A stretch of DNA of 64,000 bases, from NCBI RefSeq assembly GCF_024648885.1, contig NZ_JANBBF010000013.1:248001-312000 (forward strand), given 5' to 3'. This DNA is from Prauserella salsuginis (GTDB lineage: Bacteria > Actinomycetota > Actinomycetes > Mycobacteriales > Pseudonocardiaceae). Every line of letters starts with the position of its first letter. Position 1 is the first letter of the stretch. Positions 57,822 to 64,000 of the stretch are shown here, piece after piece. A program made the translations under genes and the position numbers. The notes under the pieces were generated by a model that was not told the DNA's origin, did no database searches, and saw nothing but the letters and a program-made list of their open reading frames with translations.

Positions 57822-59641
57822 GCGGTGCCTCCCAGCGGGATCGTCGCCGCCAGTCCGTCGGTCTGCTTTCCGCGCAGCGGGGTCAGCGAGACGCCGACCT
57901 TGTCCGCCAGGGTGCCGAGCCGCTGGTCGGCGGCGTCGAGCTCACGCGGGTTGCGGGCGCTGACGCGGACGATGCCGCGCAGGGTGACCTTGCCTTCGTC
58001 CTCGGCGGGCGAGATCGCCATGCCGACCGTGGACGACAGCGCGCGCACACTGGTCAGGGCGTTCAGGTTCTGCGTGACCTTGCCCTTGGGCCAGCCGGTG
58101 ATGGCGTAGCTGGCGTGGCCGATGCCCGCGGCCGTGACGCCCGTCCACTTCTCCTTGAGCGACACCTTCTGGCCCGAGCCCACGACGCCGGTGAGCTCGG
58201 CGGCGGAGATGCCGGCGCGGAGCAGCTCGTCGGCGTCCAACGGGCGGGTGGGCACCCCGTTCGACTCCAGGGCGTTGCGAACACGCGAGAGCGCACCCAT
58301 CAGGGCGCGGTGCGCACCGACGACACCGCCGCCACGCTCCTGGACGGCGGCGGCGCACCGCTTCGGGTCCAGCCGCAGCGAGATCCACGTCGTCCGCCGC
58401 GCCGCCGCGGGGAGCGGGCCGAGGACCTCCATGTACGAGCTGAGGGCGGGCGAGTCGGAGGGCAGTGCGGCGCTGCCCGGGTAGCAGTGCCACGTCATCT
58501 GGATGGAGTCGAGCACCACACCGCGGTCTTCGAGACACGGTGCGAGCGCCGACAGCGGCAGGCTGGGCGCGCCGCCCGCCTGCGTGATCAGCGCCGGCGT
58601 CGGTTCGACGAGCAGCACCGCCGTCCAGGTGCCGTCGTGCCAGGCGAGGCCGACGTCGGAGTGCTCGTGGTCGTTGCCGTGTGCCACGACCAGGCCGGGA
58701 ATCGCCAGCCGCAGCAGGTTGACGCGGACGTCGTCGTCGCCGATGACCGTCTCCTCCTCGTCGGCCACCGTTTCGATGGACTTCGGAGGCGGCGGTGTCG
58801 CCGTCCTGGCGCGCGAGCGGAACGTGTACCGCGACGTCAGGCCGGCCCACTGCGTGAACCACTGGCCGTGCCAGCGCAGCAGTGCCAGGACGACCGTCAC
58901 GCCGAGGACACCGGCGCCGACCCACAGCAGCGACTCGTTGATCGCCACCAGGACCAGCCCGATGGCGAGCCCGACCTCGATCAGCACGATGTTCATCACC
59001 GGCAGTGGGCCGAGGCTCGCACCGAGCATCCGCTTGCGGGCGGGCGGTGCGTTCCGGGGCTGCGGTTCCGGAGGCTTCGGCGGTTCCGGCGGTGTCGGTT
59101 CGGGGCCGCCGGAACCGTGCGGACCGCTGGGCCCACCGGGACCCCCCGGCCCACCGGGACCGCCGGGGCCACCCGGCCCGCCGCCACCGGGGCCCTTCGG
59201 CCCACCGGGACCCGCCGGGCCGTTCGGGCCACCGGGGCCGGGGCCCTTGTCGGGACCCCCGGGGCCGCCGGGCCCCTGGGGACTGCCACCGGGACCCGCA
59301 GGGCCGCTCGGCTTGGGCGGTCCACCGGGACCACCCGGGCCGTTCGGCCCGCCGGGGCCGCCAGGTCCGCCGGGGCCACCGGGACCGGGCCGTCCTGGAC
59401 CCGGCTTACCGGGCCCACCGGGGCCCGCTGGAGCCCCCGGTCCGCCGGGACCTGCCGGCCGGTTCGGGCCCGCAGGCGCACCGGGCCCCCCTGGACCGGG
59501 CCTGCCGGGACCGCCGGGTCCACCGGGTCCGCCCGGGCCGGGCCGTCCGGGACCTCCGGGTCCCTGCGGGCGCTGCGGTCCCGGGCCCTGCGGCCTCCCT
59601 CCCGGAGGCGGGCCCGATGAACGTGGAGTGGTGACGGACAT
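57818..59641 (-). CDS. eccE: Type VII secretion protein EccE with collagen-like N-terminus
   Basis: EccE is a peripheral membrane subunit of the ESX core complex. From the ATG at 59641 it has 607 residues. Residues ~10-170 are a Gly-Pro-X repeat region resembling collagen; then a basic stretch and two membrane helices ([39 protein letters not shown]), then the EccE domain (GLTSRYTF..., [26 protein letters not shown]). The start was chosen for GAGGGGAAGAAG upstream; the longer frame to 59734 would run into the divergent promoter. It is divergent from eccB and overlaps its downstream neighbour. Confidence 0.88.
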   Translation of the reverse strand: MSVTTPRSSGPPPGGRPQGPGPQRPQGPGGPGRPGPGGPGGPGGPGRPGPGGPGAPAGPNRPAGPGGPGAPAGPGGPGKPGPGRPGPGGPGGPGGPGGPNGPGGPGGPPKPSGPAGPGGSPQGPGGPGGPDKGPGPGGPNGPAGPGGPKGPGGGGPGGPGGPGGPGGPGGPSGPHGSGGPEPTPPEPPKPPEPQPRNAPPARKRMLGASLGPLPVMNIVLIEVGLAIGLVLVAINESLLWVGAGVLGVTVVLALLRWHGQWFTQWAGLTSRYTFRSRARTATPPPPKSIETVADEEETVIGDDDVRVNLLRLAIPGLVVAHGNDHEHSDVGLAWHDGTWTAVLLVEPTPALITQAGGAPSLPLSALAPCLEDRGVVLDSIQMTWHCYPGSAALPSDSPALSSYMEVLGPLPAAARRTTWISLRLDPKRCAAAVQERGGGVVGAHRALMGALSRVRNALESNGVPTRPLDADELLRAGISAAELTGVVGSGQKVSLKEKWTGVTAAGIGHASYAITGWPKGKVTQNLNALTSVRALSSTVGMAISPAEDEGKVTLRGIVRVSARNPRELDAADQRLGTLADKVGVSLTPLRGKQTDGLAATIPLGGTA

Positions 59642-59773
59642 CCGCTGGCTTCTTCCCCTCTTGTCCCTCGCGTGTGCCCGGTCGGCCGCAGGCGAAGCCT
59701 GGTTTGTCCGCTGCGGGACGCGTGTGACGGTCACGCAGCGGAAACAGCCATCCCGGGGAGTCGCAGACTAGCG

Positions 59774-59795
59774 GGTGTTGGTAGAAACCAACACC
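59774..59795. promoter_or_regulatory. Perfect palindrome in the eccE/eccB divergent promoter
   Basis: GGTGTTGGT (59774-59782), AGAA, ACCAACACC (59787-59795) is a perfect 9-bp inverted repeat in the 215-base gap between the two divergent T7SS genes, the place for a shared operator. A TATCCT (59813-59818) nearby could be the eccB -10 box. Confidence 0.6.
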
Positions 59796-59856
59796 AGCCG
59801 GTCCTGCACGGCTATCCTGCGGGACCGTATCGCGATGGGGAGGCAGTGGGGCGAGA

Positions 59857-61500
59857 ATGCCGTCAACACCGACAACAAAGTCACAGGTTCAGGCGTACCG
59901 GTTCGTGCTGCGGAGGATGCAGTCGGCGCTGGTGCGCAAGGACCCGGTCATGCTGCACGACCCGATGCGGACCCATGGACGTGCCACGACGGTCGGCGTC
60001 GTCCTCGGCGCGCTCGGCTGCCTCGGTTTCCTCGTGTTCGGCATTTTCAAGCCGGCGCCGAAGGTGCCCGACAGCGGCATCGTCATCAGTGAGCAGTCCG
60101 GCCAGGTCTACGTGGTGCATCAGGCGCAGGGCGGTGACAAGCGGCTCATCCCGACGTTCAACGTCGCGTCGGCGAAGCTGCTGAGCATGGCTCAGGCCCA
60201 GCAGGGCAGCGAGGGCGGCGAAGGCGGGGGACAGCTGCCGCAGGCGCCCGAACCCGGTGACCTCGAACCGCAGGTCGTGCCCGACACGCAGCTGGTCGAC
60301 ATCGGCCGCGAACGACTGCGGGGCATTCCGGACGGTCCACCCCTGCTGCCGACCGGTGAGCAGGCGATCGGCCAGCAGTGGGCCGTCTGCGACAACCTGA
60401 ACTACGACAGTTCGCTGCCCGATCAGACCGCGCGGCAGGAAGCCGTGGTCAAGAGCCAGGTGCTCGCGGGTGAGTCCGGTGGCTCCTCACGCGACGAACT
60501 GCCGCGAAACCAGGCCATCCTCGCCAAGGCCTCGAAGGGCGACGACGGCACCGTCTACCTGATCTACCGGCAGGCGGACACCCAGGCCGGTCAGGGCGAC
60601 GCGGTGAAGGCGCCGGTCAACATGGCACCCAACGACCCCATCGTGAACGCGTTCGGACTGAGCGAGGACGGCATCCGCAACATGTCGCCGAGCCTGCTGG
60701 AAGCGATCCCGAACGCGTCGGGTGAGCTGATCGCCCCCGACGTCCCCGGCGCGGGCAGCTCGCCGCAGGACTTCGACGTGGCTTCGGCGCGGATCGGATC
60801 GGTCCTCGAGGTCCAGGACGCGGGTTCGACGACCTACTACGTCGTGCTGCAGCAGGGCGTCCAGGAGATCAACGAGGGTGCGGCCAGCGTCCTCCTCGCC
60901 GCCGATGAGAACGCCGCGACGGCGCGGCGCGTCGGGCCCGGTGGGATCGCCAGCGCGCCCAAGGTGGCCGAGGGTGACCAGGGCTGGCTCGAGCTCGACC
61001 ACCTGCCGGTGACCGGTGACCTGGAGGTCGTCGACCAGGAGCTGACCCCGCACACCTGCCTCGGCTGGAGCGTCGAGGGTGAGGGCCGTGCCCGGGACTC
61101 GGTCACGAGGCTGTACGTGCACAACACCTCGCCGCTGCCGAACGGGGCGAACCCGATCGACGTCAGCACCCCGGCGCCCGACGGCTACAACCAGGTCGAC
61201 CAGTTCTACATGCAGCCGGGGCACGCGGCGGTCGTCCGCGCGGCGACCACGCAGGAGACGTTCGACGGCGGGCCGCTGCAGTTGGTCTCCGACCGCGGTA
61301 TCCGCTACAGCATCCCGGACGTGACGACGGCCGAGTGGCTCGGCCTGTCCGGGAACATGTTCAAGGCGGCACCGGAGACGATCCTGAAGATGCTGCCCGC
61401 GGGCTCTTCGCTGAACTACCAGGACGTGCGCCAGACGTACGACTCGGTGCAGGTGCGGACGCCCGGAGTCGAGAACGGAGCGGCCGCCGCAGGCGGCTGA
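59857..61500 (+). CDS. eccB: Type VII secretion protein EccB
   Basis: EccB is an ESX core subunit with a large outer domain. 547 residues: the standard cytoplasmic start (MPSTPTTKSQVQAYRFVLRR), one membrane helix (about 44-64), then the outer domain of repeats with two Cys (AVCDNLNY, HTCLGW) likely to form a disulfide, and a C-terminal Ala/Gly-rich end. The start ATG follows GGGGCGAG. Confidence 0.93.
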   Translation: MPSTPTTKSQVQAYRFVLRRMQSALVRKDPVMLHDPMRTHGRATTVGVVLGALGCLGFLVFGIFKPAPKVPDSGIVISEQSGQVYVVHQAQGGDKRLIPTFNVASAKLLSMAQAQQGSEGGEGGGQLPQAPEPGDLEPQVVPDTQLVDIGRERLRGIPDGPPLLPTGEQAIGQQWAVCDNLNYDSSLPDQTARQEAVVKSQVLAGESGGSSRDELPRNQAILAKASKGDDGTVYLIYRQADTQAGQGDAVKAPVNMAPNDPIVNAFGLSEDGIRNMSPSLLEAIPNASGELIAPDVPGAGSSPQDFDVASARIGSVLEVQDAGSTTYYVVLQQGVQEINEGAASVLLAADENAATARRVGPGGIASAPKVAEGDQGWLELDHLPVTGDLEVVDQELTPHTCLGWSVEGEGRARDSVTRLYVHNTSPLPNGANPIDVSTPAPDGYNQVDQFYMQPGHAAVVRAATTQETFDGGPLQLVSDRGIRYSIPDVTTAEWLGLSGNMFKAAPETILKMLPAGSSLNYQDVRQTYDSVQVRTPGVENGAAAAGG

Positions 61501-61519
61501 CCTGATCTCGTCCAAGGCC

Positions 61520-61590
61520 CTGTGACGTCGGCTCTGTGACGTCGGCCCTGTGTCGTCGGCCCCGTGATGTCGGCGCTGTGATCGTGGCCC
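61520..61590. repeat. 14-base degenerate tandem repeat after eccB
   Basis: About five copies of CTGTGACGTCGGCC-like units: 61520, 61534, 61548, 61563 and 61576, increasingly degenerate to the right and running into the hairpin at 61583. Confidence 0.7.
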
Positions 61591-61623
61591 CGTGAGCTCG
61601 CTTCGCCGAGCCGCGGGGCCACG
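61583..61623. terminator. Terminator downstream of eccB
   Basis: CGTGGCCCCG (61583-61592) pairs exactly with CGGGGCCACG (61614-61623), with an inner GCTCG/CGAGC pair. Confidence 0.7.
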
Positions 61624-61950
61624 GTCGTGTCGTATCGGGTTCGGTCCGGACGGGCTCGCGGCCCGGAGGGTGGGGCAGCGCGAGCACCTCGGCGTGCCGA
61701 GATGCCTCGCAAGCGCGGGAGGCGGCTTCCGGGTCACGTCCGGTGCCGCGGAGGCGTCCCAGGCGCCCTCCAGGGGCGGGAAACGGGCCAGCGGCGTGAG
61801 ATGGGGCCCGGAACGTCCCGGAAGTGCTTGGCACGCCTAGGAGGCGGCGAGAGGCACAGGTAGGTCTGGGGCGGGTCGCGGGGGCTGGACAGCCCGGCAG
61901 GCAGGACGCGCCGGCACGGCGCACACGAGCCGGCACGGCCCCGATGAGCC

Positions 61951-62030
61951 CGGCACAGACCGGAAAAGCGCGCCACAGACCGGAAAAGCCCGCCACAGAC
62001 CGGAAAAGCCAGGCACACCGGAAGAGCCCG
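61951..62030. repeat. 20-base tandem repeat between eccB and mycP
   Basis: Unit C-G-(G/C)-CACAGACCGGAAAAGC-(G/C) begins at 61951, 61971 and 61991; a degenerate fourth copy follows at 62011. Copies two and three are identical. Confidence 0.75.
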
Positions 62031-62196
62031 ATAACGGCCGGACGCGGGCCGGCAGCTTCGGACGTGTCCGACGGCGCCGCATCCGGGAGCCGGTGGCACG
62101 TGGCTCGTCACAGTCAGCGGCCCGGGCCGCACGTGGGGCGGCCCGGGCCGGATGCTCGGGTGGTCACGGCCGGCCGGTTCGGCAGGCCCTGGTGGA

Positions 62197-63933
62197 TCAG
62201 CCGGGTGAGCCGGAGGACGGCGCCTTGGCCGACGGGGCGGCAGTCTTCTGCCTGCGCCGCACGGTGTGCACGACGAACATCGTCACGCCGAGGGCCACCA
62301 GTGCGCCGGCGGAGCCGGTGACGGCCACGGCGAACGGTGTCCAGTTGGGCACGTTCGCGGGCGGCAGGTCGTCGGGCAGCGGCTGCTGTTGGATCGGCTG
62401 GATGCCCATCTCAGTGGGCACGTCGGCGGTCAGTGCGGCGACGGGGTCGATGACGCCGTCGCCGATGTACTGATCGTGGCCGTCGGGCGTGGCCGGGTGG
62501 TGCGCGGTGTACTTGATGCGCTCCATGACCTGGGTGGCGTTGAGGTCGGGGTACATCTGCCGCACCAGGACGGCCAGTCCCGAGACGTACGGTGCCGCGA
62601 AGCTCGTGCCTTCGATCGGGGCCGCATTGCCACTGGGGTCGATCGTCTGGTTGACGATGCGGTCCGAGTCCTCCGCCGGGTCCAGGGAGATGATCTTCGT
62701 GCCGGGCGCGGCGACGCCGACCCACGGGCCGTTCATGCTGAACGGCGCGGTGCCTTCCTCGCCGGTCGCGGCCACCGACAGCACGTGGTCGGCGAACACC
62801 GGCGGCGAGACGACCGAGTTGAGCTTGCTGGGGTCCGAGTCGGTGTTCTGCTGGCAGTTCTCGCCGACGTTGCCCGCCGCGCTCACGACGACGACGTCCT
62901 TCTCCTTGTGCGCGTACTTCACCGCAGCCTGGAGCTTCTGGTTCTCGACGTCGATGTTCTCCGAGTACGGCTGGCAGTTGTTGATCGACACGTTCATGAC
63001 GCTGCCGGGCGCCGTGTCGGCTGCCTTGATGATCGCGGCCGCGAGTGTGGCGAGTGTGCCGGCGCCCTCGTCGCTGTCGGCCTGCCGCTGTGACGTCCCC
63101 GTGGCCGACGACTCGCCGGTGCCGGCGTCACCGCCGCCACCGTCCTGGCCACCGGCGTCACCACCGCCGCCGTCACCGCCTGCGCCGCCGTCACCGCCTG
63201 CGCCGCCGTCACCGCCGTCCTGGCCGCCGCCGGCGCCGTCACCACCGTCGCCGCCGCCGTCGCCGCCCGGTTCGGGCTGCTCCGGCTCCTCGCTCTTCTC
63301 GTAGTACTGGCTGGACTGGCGGATCGCGTTGATCTGCACGTGCGGTGCGACGCCCTGGAATCCGATGTCCGGTGGGGTGTTCGCGCCGATGATGCCTGCG
63401 ACCTCGGTGCCGTGGCCGTCGCAGTCGACGACACCGGGACCGCCGTCCTTCAGGACGTATTCGCCGACGCCGTTGACCCTGCTGTTGCCGTCGGGGCCCG
63501 CCAGGTACGGGTGGCCGTCCTCGACACCGGTGTCGATCACGGTCACCGTCTGTCCGTCGCCCGGCTGCTTGCCCTCGGCGGCCAGGATGCGGTGGGCCTC
63601 CTCGAGGCGCAGGTACAGCTGGCCCCACGGTGCCTGCCGGAGGCGGTCGGCCTCTTCGAGTTCGGCGGCCTGCACACACTCGGTGTTGCGTGTGTAGGTC
63701 TCATTCGGACCGTCGAGTTTCAGCGAACCGACGGGCGGGAGATTGGTGTCGGGCGGGGGAGACCAGCTGTCGGCCTGGGCGGCCGCGGGCAGTGCCGGGA
63801 CGAGCGCCGTCGTGGCGCCGATGGCCGCGGTGAGCAGCATCGCCGAGATCCGGCGCGCCGATCCGGTCCGGGAACCGGTGCCGACCCGGCCCGCTGGTCT
63901 CGACCCGGTGACGTGTGGACCGACCGAACGCAC
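62197..63933 (-). CDS. mycP: Mycosin, T7SS-associated membrane-anchored subtilisin
   Basis: Mycosins are serine proteases attached to the ESX channel on the outer side. From the GTG at 63933, which has AAGGGGG eight bases upstream, it has 578 residues (the frame reaches 63987). A signal peptide (RRISAMLLTAAIGATTALVP..., cleavage after ~AAAQA, about residue 54) is followed by the subtilase domain with triad Asp134 (VIDTGVE), His174 (DGHGTEVAG) and Ser444 (GTSFAAPYV), and oxyanion Asn355. Residues ~221-272 are a Gly/Asp-rich insertion. A C-terminal membrane helix (about 531-557) and a basic tail close it. Confidence 0.92.
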   Translation of the reverse strand: MRSVGPHVTGSRPAGRVGTGSRTGSARRISAMLLTAAIGATTALVPALPAAAQADSWSPPPDTNLPPVGSLKLDGPNETYTRNTECVQAAELEEADRLRQAPWGQLYLRLEEAHRILAAEGKQPGDGQTVTVIDTGVEDGHPYLAGPDGNSRVNGVGEYVLKDGGPGVVDCDGHGTEVAGIIGANTPPDIGFQGVAPHVQINAIRQSSQYYEKSEEPEQPEPGGDGGGDGGDGAGGGQDGGDGGAGGDGGAGGDGGGGDAGGQDGGGGDAGTGESSATGTSQRQADSDEGAGTLATLAAAIIKAADTAPGSVMNVSINNCQPYSENIDVENQKLQAAVKYAHKEKDVVVVSAAGNVGENCQQNTDSDPSKLNSVVSPPVFADHVLSVAATGEEGTAPFSMNGPWVGVAAPGTKIISLDPAEDSDRIVNQTIDPSGNAAPIEGTSFAAPYVSGLAVLVRQMYPDLNATQVMERIKYTAHHPATPDGHDQYIGDGVIDPVAALTADVPTEMGIQPIQQQPLPDDLPPANVPNWTPFAVAVTGSAGALVALGVTMFVVHTVRRRQKTAAPSAKAPSSGSPG

Positions 63934-64000
63934 CCGAAACCCCCTTGACGTCTGTTTCCGTGCCTGCACGTGTCGCTGTGGCTGCACCTGTTCGGCGTGC

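Larger units (their letters stand above)
61501..62196. other. 696-base gap between convergent eccB and mycP
   Basis: No gene is supported: open frames are Arg/Pro/Ser/Gly-rich and disagree with codon usage of the neighbours. It contains two tandem-repeat blocks (61520-61590 and 61951-62030, listed separately) and a terminator-like hairpin at 61583-61623. Confidence 0.6.

Noticed and set aside
61824-62321. Forward frame in the eccB-mycP gap
   Set aside because: Built on a 20-base tandem repeat and extends over the mycP 3' end; composition is not protein-like.

Overview
The window is very GC-rich (strongly G/C at third codon positions) and looks like a chromosomal segment of a high-GC actinomycete, most probably a member of the Pseudonocardiaceae (Amycolatopsis, Saccharomonospora, Prauserella and relatives). 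The evidence is the actinobacterial nusG-rplKA-rplJL-rpoBC-str-S10-spc-alpha order, the Mce/YrbE lipid-transport cluster, type VII secretion (T7SS/ESX) genes, TTG starts of rpoB and rpsL, a short-LID adenylate kinase and the zinc forms of S14 and L36. The genus cannot be fixed from the window.

Layout. 1-4972: 3' part of nusG, then rplK, rplA, a reverse-strand membrane protein, the rplJ leader, rplJ and rplL with a strong terminator. 5436-17525: one tightly overlapped operon with an ABC ATPase (Mkl/MlaF type), two YrbE permeases, six Mce proteins (A-F, the fifth a lipoprotein) and two Mce-associated membrane proteins, which together form a complete cell-envelope lipid importer. 17746-25478: promoter, rpoB, rpoC, terminator. 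25638-26932: a divergent pair (CGNR zinc-finger protein and HAD hydrolase) separated by a duplicated inverted repeat. 26946-33325: a reverse-strand island of seven genes with two EspC-like/EspA-like T7SS substrate pairs, a YbaB/EspL-like protein and two membrane proteins.

33858-38211: rpsL, rpsG, fusA, tuf. 38582-48210: S10 and spc ribosomal protein genes rpsJ to rplO without interruption. 48801-52339: secY, adk, map, infA, rpmJ. 52586-56902: rpsM, an unlisted 63-codon gene, rpsK, rpsD, rpoA, rplQ, truA. 57102-63933: T7SS machinery genes, with a hypothetical gene and eccE on the reverse strand, eccB divergent from eccE, and mycP on the reverse strand running out of the window. No eccC or eccD is present, so the locus is incomplete here or continues beyond the right edge.

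The housekeeping genes make up the translation and transcription core. Accessory modules for the envelope (Mce, T7SS) have been placed in the joints between those operons. The least expected items are the small basic gene between rpsM and rpsK, the duplicated palindrome at the CGNR/HAD divergent promoter, the duplicated T7SS substrate cassettes, the perfect palindrome between eccE and eccB, and the probable CTG start of truA. No rRNA, tRNA, CRISPR array, insertion sequence or prophage gene was seen.
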